Positions 44,510-52,896 of a stretch of DNA of 64,000 nt are shown piece by piece. The stretch comes from Arcobacter vandammei (lineage in GTDB: Bacteria; Campylobacterota; Campylobacteria; Campylobacterales; Arcobacteraceae), in the NCBI RefSeq assembly GCF_016106035.1, contig NZ_JADKPZ010000001.1, forward strand, positions 147,509 through 211,508. The letters run 5' to 3'. Position numbers and translations under genes: made by a program. The notes beneath the pieces were generated by a model. It was not told where the DNA came from. It saw only the letters and a program-made list of their open reading frames with translations, and did no database searches. The first letter of the stretch is position 1. Each line of letters begins with the position of its first letter.

Positions 44510-45677
44510 TAAATATAGACCAACAAGCCTAGATGAGTTTGTTGGTCAATCTCATATTATAGGCTGTGATAAAGCCCTATATAAATTAATAAAACAAAAA
44601 GATATTCCACACCTATTTTTTTATGGAAAACCTGGAACTGGAAAAACAACACTAGCAAAAATTATTGCAAAAGAACTAGGAAGTGATTATTACTATTTTA
44701 ATGCAACAACTATAAAAGTAGAAGATTTAAGAAAGGTATTTGATAGACATAAAGATAGTTTTATTAAACCTTTAATTTTTATAGATGAAGTTCATAGACT
44801 TTCAAAAAATCAACAAGAAGTTCTACTTCCTATTATGGAAAATTATAGTGCAAAAATTATTGGAGCAAGTACAGAAAATCCATTTTTCACACTTACTAGT
44901 GCTATAAGATCAAGATCATTTACCTACGAATTTATAGCTTTTACCTTTGAAGATATGTTAAAAATACTTGATAAAGTTTTAAAAGATTTTGATATAAAAC
45001 TTGATACAGAAACAAAAGAGTATTTAATAAACTCAAGCTCTGGTGATGCAAGAGCAATGCTTACACTTTTAAACTTTGCATATAAAATCAATAAAGAGAT
45101 TGATATAAAGACTTTAAAAGAGTTAAGATCAACTGCAATTGGAGATGGAGTTAGTTCAAGTTCTACACACTATGATTTAGCAAGTGCTATGATAAAATCT
45201 TTAAGAGGTTCAAATATTGATGCAGCTTTATACTATATGGCAAGGTTAATAGAAGGTGGGGAAAGTGTAGATTTTATCACTAGAAGACTTGTAATCTTTG
45301 CTAGTGAAGATATTGGAAATGCAAATCCAAATGCTTTAAATTTAGCAACAAGTACAATGATAGCTTGTAATAAAATAGGCTATCCAGAAGCTAGGATAAT
45401 ACTTTCTCAATGTGCTGTTTATTTAGCATCAAGTCCAAAATCAAATAGTGCATATAAAGCTATAAATCAAGCTCTTGAACAAATCAAAAGTGGAAAAATA
45501 CTAGATATTCCAAAGCATTTAGATAGCCAACATATTGGATATTTATATCCACATGATTTTGGTGGATATGTAGAACAAGAGTATTTAAAAGAGGATTTAA
45601 AGCTTTATCAATCTTTAGATGTAGGATATGAAAAAACTTTAAATGAGTGGATTAAAAAGATTAGAAATAAAGGTTAG
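44493..45677 (+). CDS. rarA: replication-associated recombination protein A (RarA/MgsA)
   Basis: This is an AAA+ ATPase of 394 residues from the ATG at 44493; an upstream ATG at 44484 would add three residues. NKYRPTSLDEFVGQSHIIG is the standard RarA start. Walker A is FYGKPGTGKTTLAK, Walker B/DExH is LIFIDEVHR, and IIGASTENPFFTLTSAIRSR contains sensor 1 and the arginine finger region. The C-terminus has the RarA/WRNIP1 tetramerisation domain (YYMARLIEGGESVDFITRRL, then ASEDIGNANPNAL). It acts at stalled forks. A 551-bp palindrome-rich region follows. Confidence 0.95.
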   Translation: MIDLSNKYRPTSLDEFVGQSHIIGCDKALYKLIKQKDIPHLFFYGKPGTGKTTLAKIIAKELGSDYYYFNATTIKVEDLRKVFDRHKDSFIKPLIFIDEVHRLSKNQQEVLLPIMENYSAKIIGASTENPFFTLTSAIRSRSFTYEFIAFTFEDMLKILDKVLKDFDIKLDTETKEYLINSSSGDARAMLTLLNFAYKINKEIDIKTLKELRSTAIGDGVSSSSTHYDLASAMIKSLRGSNIDAALYYMARLIEGGESVDFITRRLVIFASEDIGNANPNALNLATSTMIACNKIGYPEARIILSQCAVYLASSPKSNSAYKAINQALEQIKSGKILDIPKHLDSQHIGYLYPHDFGGYVEQEYLKEDLKLYQSLDVGYEKTLNEWIKKIRNKG

Positions 45678-45714
45678 TTTCTTTCATACTTTTTAAAAAA
45701 GTATGCAAAATCGA

Positions 45715-45853
45715 GACACGAGTTACTTTTTTAGGGATTTTTGACATAAATTTCTAAAAATGAAAAACTTGCAAACTAAAGTTTGCTTCAAACAGTTTCA
45801 TTTTTTAACGAAATTTACTTACAAAAATCTTTATCCTAAAAAAATAAAGTGTC
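45715..45853. repeat. 139-bp imperfect inverted repeat
   Basis: Arms pair from GACAC/GTGTC at the ends, through CTTTTTTAGG/CCTAAAAAA, GATTTTTG/CAAAAATC, TAAATTT/AAATTTA and AAAAATGAAA/TTTCATTTTT, to the centre GCAAACT-AA-AGTTTGC (45771-45786). Pairing is broken only by small bulges. It would form a long cruciform or a long RNA hairpin. Confidence 0.7.
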
Positions 45854-45869
45854 CCTTGCAAAGCAATGG

Positions 45870-45887
45870 TATTGCCTTACGGCAATA
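45870..45887. repeat. hairpin TATTGCC-TTAC-GGCAATA
   Basis: Perfect 7-bp stem with a 4-nt loop between the two long inverted repeats. Confidence 0.6.
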
Positions 45888-45931
45888 TTCTTTAATTTTC
45901 CAAAGGAGCTTATGAACTGCCTTTGGCAAAA

Positions 45932-46064
45932 GGTTTGCATTTTCAAAATGGCGTGAAGAAAAATTTATATAAAAGCCGTTTAAAAAACTCAACTGTTTGA
46001 ACGAAGTGAGTTTTGAGTTTTTAGGCTTGTTATAAATTTTTTAGCTATTTTGGAACGAGCAAAC
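45932..46064. repeat. 133-bp imperfect inverted repeat
   Basis: Outer arms GTTTGC (from 45933) and GCAAAC (46059-46064) are followed inwards by TTCAAAATGGC/CTATTTTGGAA, AAAAATTTATA/TATAAATTTTT, AAGCC/GGCTT and AAAAACTCAA/TTGAGTTTTT, with small bulges. It is the second long palindrome of the region. Confidence 0.65.
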
Positions 46065-46076
46065 GATTTTCTTTTG

Positions 46077-46104
46077 TTACTTTTCTTTGTAAAAAGAAAA
46101 GTAA
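46077..46104. repeat. 28-bp perfect hairpin TTACTTTTCTTT-GTAA-complement
   Basis: Perfect 12-bp arms with a GTAA loop. An outer CGAGC (46056-46060) can pair with GCTCG (46110-46114), but the same left bases also take part in the preceding long inverted repeat, so alternative structures compete. Confidence 0.65.
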
Positions 46105-46228
46105 GAGAAGCTCGAAAAAAAGTAAAATTTATTTATATAACATTTTATATTTATATAAAAAAATTAAGATAAGTTATCTTTTAAAACACTTTATACTAAA
46201 ATAGAATCAAATAATAAATGGAGAAAAT

Positions 46229-46735
46229 ATGGAATATTACACTTGGGTATTAAGTCTGCACGTAATAGCAGTTTTATCATGGATGGCGGTGTTATTTTAT
46301 CTTCCTAGACTCTTTGTATATCATGTAGAAAATATTGATAAAAAAGAGTTTGTTGAAGTTGTAAAGATACAAGAGCTTAAAATAGATGCTTATATAGGAC
46401 ATCCAGCAATGGCTGTAACACTTTTAAGTGGTATTGCTATGATAATATTAAATCCAGTTCTATTAAGCCAAGATTGGATGATTGCAAAGATTGTAGCCCT
46501 TCTACTTATGATTGCTTATGCAATATCTTTAACAAAATTTAGAAAGAGTTTAGCAAATTATAGTTGTAATAAAAATGGAAGATTTTTTAGAATGTACAAT
46601 GAAATACCAACAGGTTTAGCTATTTTAATAGTTACTTATGTGATAACAAAAAATTTATCTTGGATATTTACAGCTATTGTAGTTCTTCTTTTTACATTTA
46701 TTTGTTACAAAATTATAAATAACAAAAAGGCTTAA
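46229..46735 (+). CDS. hemJ: protoporphyrinogen IX oxidase HemJ
   Basis: This is a 168-residue membrane protein with four to five helices. The family signature LHVIAVLSWMAVLFYLPRLFVYH is at residues 10-32 (His10 is a conserved haem/substrate ligand), and RMYNEIPTGLAILIVTYVI is the second conserved block. HemJ oxidises protoporphyrinogen IX to protoporphyrin IX in haem synthesis, the form used where HemG/HemY is absent. GGAG precedes the ATG. It lies 4 bp before the PhoH-like gene. Confidence 0.93.
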   Translation: MEYYTWVLSLHVIAVLSWMAVLFYLPRLFVYHVENIDKKEFVEVVKIQELKIDAYIGHPAMAVTLLSGIAMIILNPVLLSQDWMIAKIVALLLMIAYAISLTKFRKSLANYSCNKNGRFFRMYNEIPTGLAILIVTYVITKNLSWIFTAIVVLLFTFICYKIINNKKA

Positions 46736-46739
46736 ATAG

Positions 46740-48137
46740 ATGAGTTTTGAGAAATATTACTTACTTGACACAAATATATTACTAGAAGATGCTACAAATA
46801 TATTTAGATTAAGTGATGATGGAAAAAATCTAATCATTCTTACAGAAACAGTTTTAGATGAAATTGATAGCAAAAAAAGTGGTTATGATGAGATAAATTT
46901 CCAAGCAAGAGAGTTTGCACGAATATTAGAAAATTCAAATATAATAAGTTCAGAAACTTATCAAGACAAAAAAATCATTAGAATAAATCTTATAAATAAT
47001 AAAAATACCTTTATTGATATTATTTCAAAAGATGAGTATAAAATATCAAGTAAAAATATCTCTTTAAATATTTTAAATGATAGAAAAATTTTAGAACTAG
47101 CAAGTGAAATAGAAGATTATTATGAAAATAAAATAAACTTTATCTCTATGGATATTATGGCAAGAACAAGAGCTTTAAGTCTTGATATAAAAACTGATGC
47201 ACTTCATGGTAAAGATAGTATAGATTTTGATTTCAACTTTATCAAAAATATAGAGATAAACTTTGAAGATTTGGAGCTTCTAGATAATCAAGAGATAATA
47301 AAGTTTGATAAAGAACATAAAGAAAATGAGTTCTCATATTGCTTAAAAGTAAAACACTCTGATCAAGTTATTTTAGCATCAATCCAAAACAAAAAGATAA
47401 AACTTCTTGATGAAGAGGAGATAAGAAATCAGATAATCACTCCTTTAAATAAAGAGCAACTATTTTTCTCAAATGCACTAATAAATCACTTTTATAATGT
47501 ATTAATTGTAGAAGCAAAAGCTGGAAGTGGAAAAACTCTTTTAGCATTAAGTGGAGCTTTAAAGCTTGTAAAGCAAAAGTATTTCCAAAAGATTATCTAT
47601 ATAAGAAACTCTATTGAATCCTTAGATAAAGGAGAAGATGTTGGATATTTACCAGGGCTTGAAGAGAAATTTAGAATTTATAACCATCCTCTTATGGATA
47701 GTTTAGATTATATCGTAAGAAGTGAACACAAAAGAAAAAGAAGCAAAAGAGTTGAAGTTCCATATACTCCACTTGAAGATAGCGAAGTAAATGCTAGAGT
47801 TGAGCAGTTAATATCAACTTATGGAATAGAGACTATGTGGGTAGGAGAGATGAGAGGAAGAACACTATCCAACTCATTTATTATAATTGATGAAGCTCAA
47901 AATATGTCAAATAAAACTATGCAGATGGTATTATCAAGAATTGATGACTCTTGTAAAGTAGTAATTCTAGGTTCAAATAAGCAAATTGACAACTTCTATG
48001 TAAATAAATATACAAATGCACTAACAACTCTTTTGAAATCAACAAAAAATGAGAATAAATATGTAAATATTTTTGCAATAAAACTTGAAAAAGTTTTAAG
48101 AGGACCTATTACAGAGTGGGCTGAAACAATATTTTAA
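46740..48137 (+). CDS. PhoH-family ATPase with N-terminal PIN domain (YlaK/PhoH2 type)
   Basis: This is a 465-residue fusion. The PIN nuclease domain is at about 1-150 (YLLDTNILLEDATNIF, ETVLDEIDSKKSG, ISMDIMARTRALSLDIK, with the conserved acids). The PhoH helicase-like ATPase follows: Walker A VEAKAGSGKTLLALSGALKL, GYLPGLEEKFRIYNHPLMD, Walker B FIIIDEAQNMSNKTMQMVLSR and CKVVILGSNKQID. PhoH2 proteins unwind and cut RNA. It follows hemJ closely and is probably co-transcribed. Confidence 0.92.
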   Translation: MSFEKYYLLDTNILLEDATNIFRLSDDGKNLIILTETVLDEIDSKKSGYDEINFQAREFARILENSNIISSETYQDKKIIRINLINNKNTFIDIISKDEYKISSKNISLNILNDRKILELASEIEDYYENKINFISMDIMARTRALSLDIKTDALHGKDSIDFDFNFIKNIEINFEDLELLDNQEIIKFDKEHKENEFSYCLKVKHSDQVILASIQNKKIKLLDEEEIRNQIITPLNKEQLFFSNALINHFYNVLIVEAKAGSGKTLLALSGALKLVKQKYFQKIIYIRNSIESLDKGEDVGYLPGLEEKFRIYNHPLMDSLDYIVRSEHKRKRSKRVEVPYTPLEDSEVNARVEQLISTYGIETMWVGEMRGRTLSNSFIIIDEAQNMSNKTMQMVLSRIDDSCKVVILGSNKQIDNFYVNKYTNALTTLLKSTKNENKYVNIFAIKLEKVLRGPITEWAETIF

Positions 48138-48174
48138 TAATACTTTTTTATAAAAATCTTTCATACTTAATATT

Positions 48175-48190
48175 TGGGGATAAATCCCCA
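48175..48190. terminator. hairpin after the PhoH-like gene
   Basis: TGGGGA-TAAA-TCCCCA forms a 6-bp stem 38 bp after the stop; no T-run follows. It resembles the GGGG/CCCC hairpins at 34148 and 34921. Confidence 0.5.
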
Positions 48191-48248
48191 GCATCAAGAT
48201 ATAAATAATGTGATATAATACACAATTAAATTTGCAAAGGAATACACA

Positions 48249-48626
48249 ATGTCACTTCTTCAATATAGTTCAAAAGAGATGTTTTCAGCAACAGACCTTG
48301 TAAGAAAAAATAAAACAATTTTTGATAAATTAAATAGTAAAGATATAGAAAAAGCTGTAATATTAAGAGATGGAAAACCAGCTGCAATTCTACTTGATTT
48401 TAATGAATATGAAAAAATAATTGAGGAATATTTAGTATTAAAAAACATATCTAAATACAATCAAGATTATAATCAAAATAAAAAAGAAAAAATAGAGTTA
48501 GATAAAAAAAGCATTAGTGATGATGATTATAGAAATGCTCTTTTAGAAATTGAAAAACTTGGGCAAAATAATTCTGATAAAGAAAAAATAGGTAAAAGTG
48601 AAGCCTTAAAAGATTTCTGGGCTTAA
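48249..48626 (+). CDS. Phd/YefM-type antitoxin-like protein, no toxin partner
   Basis: This is a 125-residue protein. The N-terminal about 65 residues fit the Phd/YefM fold: FSATDLVRKNKTIFDKLN, then EKAVILRDGKPAAILLDFNEYEK. The C-terminal half is charged and low in complexity and ends EALKDFWA. Such antitoxins bind operator DNA and neutralise a RelE/ParE/Doc-like toxin. No toxin gene is adjacent on either side, so this is either an orphan, a stand-alone regulator or one acting in trans. A TATAAT (48214-48219) lies 30 bp upstream. Confidence 0.75.
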   Translation: MSLLQYSSKEMFSATDLVRKNKTIFDKLNSKDIEKAVILRDGKPAAILLDFNEYEKIIEEYLVLKNISKYNQDYNQNKKEKIELDKKSISDDDYRNALLEIEKLGQNNSDKEKIGKSEALKDFWA

Positions 48627-48660
48627 AATAAAAATGTTTCCCGTGAAACATTTTTATTTT
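48627..48660. terminator. bidirectional terminator containing a near-parS palindrome
   Basis: ATAAAAATGTTTC-CCGT-GAAACATTTTTAT is a long stem with A- and T-tracts on its sides, placed between two convergent genes. Its core TGTTTCCCGTGAAACA (48635-48650) is one base from the parS consensus (C in place of A at position 7). Confidence 0.85.
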
Positions 48661-50249
48661 AGATAAGTATTCTTATACCACAAAGAAAATATAAAAAGAG
48701 AATATAAGTGTTGTTTGAACTTATTCGAACTAGCTAATTCATATATATGTTTCAAATATTTATCATTAAAAAAGTTTGTTTGCTTATTTACTTCTAAAAT
48801 AGTATCCAAAATAGAGCTTCCAAACTCACTATGAAGCCACTCATTAAAAGGGCTATTAAAACCTTTTTTAGTTCTAGCTATAATCTCTTTTGGAATATAT
48901 TTATGAGCTATCTTTTTAAGAAGATATTTATTTGTATCTCCTACTTTTATTTTACTATCTATACTAAAGGCATATTTTAAAATATCATTATCCAAAAATG
49001 GAGTATGAATTTGCAAAGAGTTTGCCTTTGAAACCTTATAAACTTTTGTTAAAACAGGATTTGCAACCCAAAGTTTTATATCAATATAACTCATCCAATC
49101 AACTGCATCTTTTTTTGGAGTTTCACTTTTATAATTTGGTACTTTTATAAAAAGTTTTCTTTTTTGCATATCATTAAAAACTTCACCAAAAGAGTTATAA
49201 ATATTTTGTTTTTTTATAACTCTTCTTAAATATTCACTCTCTTTTGTATTATTTTGTAAAGCACCAATTATCTCATCAAGGAATAAAAACTGCTCACTAT
49301 TAAGAGATTTTTCAAACTCATAATATTTTAAAAATTTTGCATAATTATCATATCCTAAAAAAAGTTCATCTGCACCTTCCCCTGATAACAACGAAGTTAC
49401 ACCAAATTCTTTAACATTATTCATCAAGTAATTTAATGGAACAGCTGCACTATCTCCATGAGGCTCATCAAAACTATATAAAGTTTTATAGAAATTCTCT
49501 ATATATATTTTTTTATCTATTACAATCTCATGATGATTTGAGTTTATATGATTTGAAGTAATTTTAGCAAAGGGAAGTTCACAATAATTTTTATATTCAT
49601 CATAACCTATACTAAAAGTATCTATTTTTTTGCCAGATATTTTTGTATATATTGAAGAAATTAGAGAGCTATCAACTCCTCCACTTAAAAGTGTGCTAGG
49701 AGTTGATTTAAGCCTTTTTTCGATTGAAGTAAATAAAAGCTCTTCTAAATCATTTAATGCCTTTATTTCACAATCTACTGCTTTATATGTGTTTATTTTG
49801 TAATATCTTTTCTTAATCAACTCTTTATTGGACTCAAAAACCAAATAAGAACTCTCTTCTAGCTTATAAATATCACTATAAAAAGTATCTTCACCAAAAG
49901 TAGAAAAGTGTTGCATATATTTACTAAGTGCTATTTTGTTTATTTTTGGTGTGCTTTTGAGCTCATTTAAGATTTCTTTTATTGAAGTAGAGAATATAAA
50001 ATTATCATCTTTTATATAGTAAAATAATGGAATATTCCCAAATCTATCACGAGAACAAAAATATAGATTTTTTCTTTTATCATAGATACAAAAAGCAAAA
50101 ATACCATCTAATTTTGAAATAAAATCAAAGCCAAATTTTAGATATAAATCTTCTAAAAGATAAAATTCATCATCAAAAAGAAACTCATTTTTATTATAAA
50201 TTTCACCTTCAAAATATATAGTTAAATCTTTAAAATCAAATTTTTTCAT
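48654..50249 (-). CDS. asparagine synthetase B-like protein with a truncated glutaminase domain
   Basis: This is a 531-residue protein. The synthetase domain is complete: pyrophosphatase motif STLLSGGVDSSLISSIYTK, SIGYDEYKNYCELPFA, HHEIVID, LSGEGADELFLGYD and TKKGFNSPFNEWLH. The N-terminal class II amidotransferase domain starts only at DLTIYFEGEIYNKNEF (about residue 8), so the first about 60 residues of normal AsnB, including the catalytic Cys2 (MCGI), are missing. FGNIPLFYY retains the end of that domain. It probably uses free ammonia or another amine donor, or makes a different amide. It overlaps the AEC-transporter gene by 4 bp. Confidence 0.85.
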   Translation of the reverse strand: MKKFDFKDLTIYFEGEIYNKNEFLFDDEFYLLEDLYLKFGFDFISKLDGIFAFCIYDKRKNLYFCSRDRFGNIPLFYYIKDDNFIFSTSIKEILNELKSTPKINKIALSKYMQHFSTFGEDTFYSDIYKLEESSYLVFESNKELIKKRYYKINTYKAVDCEIKALNDLEELLFTSIEKRLKSTPSTLLSGGVDSSLISSIYTKISGKKIDTFSIGYDEYKNYCELPFAKITSNHINSNHHEIVIDKKIYIENFYKTLYSFDEPHGDSAAVPLNYLMNNVKEFGVTSLLSGEGADELFLGYDNYAKFLKYYEFEKSLNSEQFLFLDEIIGALQNNTKESEYLRRVIKKQNIYNSFGEVFNDMQKRKLFIKVPNYKSETPKKDAVDWMSYIDIKLWVANPVLTKVYKVSKANSLQIHTPFLDNDILKYAFSIDSKIKVGDTNKYLLKKIAHKYIPKEIIARTKKGFNSPFNEWLHSEFGSSILDTILEVNKQTNFFNDKYLKHIYELASSNKFKQHLYSLFIFSLWYKNTYLK

Positions 50250-51112
50250 AAAAACAGCTCAATAATTTCTATGTAATAATGTAGTAAAAATACAAAAATT
50301 GCACTTGATACTAAAATTGTAGCGGCCACTTCTGTTGGTTTTGTGTTGTATATTACAGAAAAATTTACATTATTAACAGCAAGTGGCATCATAAGTTCCA
50401 TTATTAAAATTGAAGCTACCATTGAGTTAAAATTTGTAAAAGCAACTACAATAAAAACTCCAACAATTGGCAATAAAATATGTTTTGCAAAACTTATTTG
50501 CAAAGATAGTTTCCAAGGTAGAGTTTTAATTTTTACACTATAAAGATAAGAACCAAAGATAATTAATTGCAAAGTCAAAGAGGTATAAGCACCCATTTCT
50601 AAAGCAAAATCAAACTCTTTTGGAATAGGAATAGAATAATAGTTAAATAAAAGTGCAAAAAGTGCAAACCAAATAACAGGAATTCTAAAAATAGATTTTA
50701 TTGACTCTTTAAAATTAAATTTATCTCTAGCAAAAAAATAGATTGAAAAGGTGTACATAAAAAAGATATTTGCAATATTTATGATACTTGTATAGGGTAC
50801 ACTTTGCTCACCAAAAAGTGCAATTCCAAGTGGAATTCCAAGATTTCCAGTATTTCCTATTAAAGCTGTTGCTAAAAAGATATTTTCATCTGTTTTTGAT
50901 GAAAATATAAATCTTGAGTAAAGTAACATTAAAAGTAAAGTAACTCCCATACAAAGTAAAAAGAATAGAGGAGACATAATAAATTCATAGTTTATTGGTT
51001 CTTTTGTTAAACCCCAAAAAATCATAATTGGTTGAAGAAAATATAAAGAGAGAAGAACAAATGATTTTTCATCTATTTGGGTTTTTAGCCTTTTTTTTGC
51101 AACAAAACCCAA
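50246..51112 (-). CDS. AEC-family (auxin efflux carrier type) transporter; likely longer N-terminus
   Basis: From a TTG at 51112 the protein has 288 residues and about nine transmembrane helices, for example NLGIPLGIALFGEQSVPYTS and LMMPLAVNNVNFSVIYNTKP with the family's central LGIPL motif. The start falls inside the expected first helix. The same frame is open upstream to a stop at 51161-51163 and would add EALLSVIPIYFFIFLGF from an ATA codon at 51155-51157, which has AAAAGGAT seven bases before it. A rare ATA start is therefore plausible. AEC proteins export or import carboxylates and small metabolites. The 4-bp overlap with the AsnB-like gene suggests a linked substrate. Confidence 0.82.
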   Translation of the reverse strand: MGFVAKKRLKTQIDEKSFVLLSLYFLQPIMIFWGLTKEPINYEFIMSPLFFLLCMGVTLLLMLLYSRFIFSSKTDENIFLATALIGNTGNLGIPLGIALFGEQSVPYTSIINIANIFFMYTFSIYFFARDKFNFKESIKSIFRIPVIWFALFALLFNYYSIPIPKEFDFALEMGAYTSLTLQLIIFGSYLYSVKIKTLPWKLSLQISFAKHILLPIVGVFIVVAFTNFNSMVASILIMELMMPLAVNNVNFSVIYNTKPTEVAATILVSSAIFVFLLHYYIEIIELFL

Positions 51113-51180
51113 AAAGATAAAAAAATAAATAGGTATAACTGAGAGTAAAGCTTCTATTTTTTATCCTTTTGTAGCAGTTC

Positions 51181-52764
51181 TTAAACTGCTACAATTCCTT
51201 TAATCATATAATAAATTCCAGCTGCTAAAAGTGCAGATGCAGGTACAGTTATAACCCATGCTGCAACAATCTTTTTCACAGCATCTCTTTTTACATATTT
51301 TGCACCTTTTGCTTGTTTGAAATCTTTTTTCTCTTGTTTTACTTGAGCTTCTATTTCATCAATTTTTTTGAATAATTCAACAATTTTTATATATGTTTGT
51401 TTATTTTTATCTTTAACAGCTTCAAGTTTAGATAAATCTGCTTGAGATTTTTCAAGCTCTTTTTTATGCTTTTTGAACTTTTCTCTAATATCTTGAACAT
51501 AATTCTTTTCACTCATATCAAGAGCTTCTCTTAAGAAACCAACACCAAATACACCACCAATTGCAATATGAGTAGAAGAAACTGGAAGTCCCAGTTGACT
51601 TGCAAGAATAACTGTTACAGCTGTTGCCATAGCTACAGAAAATGCTCTCATCTGGTCAAGCTCTGTAATTTCACTACCAACAGTTTTTATAAGTCTTGGT
51701 CCATATAATACCAATCCAATTACAATTCCTATAGCACCAACAAACATAATCCAAAATGGTACAGATGCTTGTATGCTACTTCCACCATGCATTATTGCAT
51801 CATTTATAGCGGCAAGTGGACCAATTGCATTTGAAACATCATTAGCACCATGTGCAAATGATAATAGTGCTGCACCAAATATTAGAGCAGGTGTAAAAAG
51901 TTTATTAACACTTGATCTATCATTTGTTAAATTTGATAAATTCTTTTCAATACTTTTTTTAGTGAGATAATAAGCTACAATAGCAAATAAAATACTTATT
52001 CCTGAAGCACTATAAAATCCTATATTTATTAACTGTTTTAAACCTTTTAGAATAAGATAAGTTGTAAATGCCCAAGTCATTATTGCAATTAAAATGGGAA
52101 CAAATTTTTGCGCTTGTTCAAGCATATTCTCTTTGTAAACAATCTGTTTTTTTATGAAATATAAGAAACCAGCTGCAACAATACCACCTAGTATAGGAGA
52201 TATAATCCACGAAGATGCAATTTCAAATAAACTTCCCCAATTTAAAATAGAAAAACCAGCACTTGCAATTCCAGCTCCCATTACTCCACCAACTATTGCA
52301 TGTGTTGTTGAAACTGGAGCTCCAATAGATGTTGCAAAATTTAACCAAACAGCACCAGCAAGAAGTCCAGCTGTCATAGCCCAAATAAATGAATTTTTAT
52401 CTGCAATTAAATTTGGGTCTATAATTCCACTTTTGATTGTATTTACAACATCACCTCCTGCTATAATTGCTCCAGCACTTTCAAATATTCCTGCTATTAT
52501 AATTGCACCTGTTAAGGTTAAAGCTTTTGCTCCAACTGATGGTCCTACATTATTTGCAACATCATTTGCTCCAATATTTAAAGCCATGTAAGCGCCAAAA
52601 ATAGCACCAATTATTAAAAAAGTATTGTCGGGTACTTTACCGTGAGATGAATATGTCCAAAGAAATACAGCTAATAAAAATAGCAAAGAGAGAGATAATT
52701 TTGCAAAGCTTGAGATAGATTTTTCGGTGGCACTTTCTATGGTTTTTATGGTCTTCATATCCAT
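51181..52764 (-). CDS. pit: Pit-family inorganic phosphate transporter
   Basis: This is a 527-residue polytopic protein. The duplicated PiT signatures are GANDVANNVGPSVGAKALTL (about 63-82) and SFAHGANDVSNAIGPLAAI (about 300-318), with partner motifs GAPVSTTHAIVGGVMGAG and GLPVSSTHIAIGGVFG. A charged cytoplasmic insertion with coiled-coil character (about 420-485) lies before the last helix. It takes up phosphate as metal-phosphate with protons. It stands alone, starting with GGAT-type ribosome binding. Confidence 0.95.
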   Translation of the reverse strand: MDMKTIKTIESATEKSISSFAKLSLSLLFLLAVFLWTYSSHGKVPDNTFLIIGAIFGAYMALNIGANDVANNVGPSVGAKALTLTGAIIIAGIFESAGAIIAGGDVVNTIKSGIIDPNLIADKNSFIWAMTAGLLAGAVWLNFATSIGAPVSTTHAIVGGVMGAGIASAGFSILNWGSLFEIASSWIISPILGGIVAAGFLYFIKKQIVYKENMLEQAQKFVPILIAIMTWAFTTYLILKGLKQLINIGFYSASGISILFAIVAYYLTKKSIEKNLSNLTNDRSSVNKLFTPALIFGAALLSFAHGANDVSNAIGPLAAINDAIMHGGSSIQASVPFWIMFVGAIGIVIGLVLYGPRLIKTVGSEITELDQMRAFSVAMATAVTVILASQLGLPVSSTHIAIGGVFGVGFLREALDMSEKNYVQDIREKFKKHKKELEKSQADLSKLEAVKDKNKQTYIKIVELFKKIDEIEAQVKQEKKDFKQAKGAKYVKRDAVKKIVAAWVITVPASALLAAGIYYMIKGIVAV

Positions 52765-52896
52765 GAATTATCCTTATGTAATAAAAATGTAATACAAATA
52801 TTATAGTCCAAATAATCTTATTTATATATTATAAAAAGTGCTTTATTAGAAAGAATAATTTTTTATAGGAATTTGTAAATTAGCTAAAAGAAGAGA

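Larger units (their letters stand above)
45678..46228. other. 551-bp gene-free region rich in long imperfect palindromes
   Basis: No credible ORF or RNA gene of a known class was found. The region starts with CATACTTTTT-A-AAAAAGTATG (45685-45705) directly after rarA, a possible terminator. It then holds a 139-bp imperfect inverted repeat (45715-45853), hairpins at 45870-45887 and 45900-45926, a second long inverted repeat (45932-46064) and a 28-bp perfect hairpin (46077-46104). AT-rich promoter-like sequence precedes hemJ. Confidence 0.7.

Noticed and set aside
45678..46228. Search for a tRNA, tmRNA or CRISPR array in the large gap after rarA.
   Set aside because: No cloverleaf with a conserved T-loop and no regularly spaced direct repeats were found; the structure is inverted, not direct, repeats.
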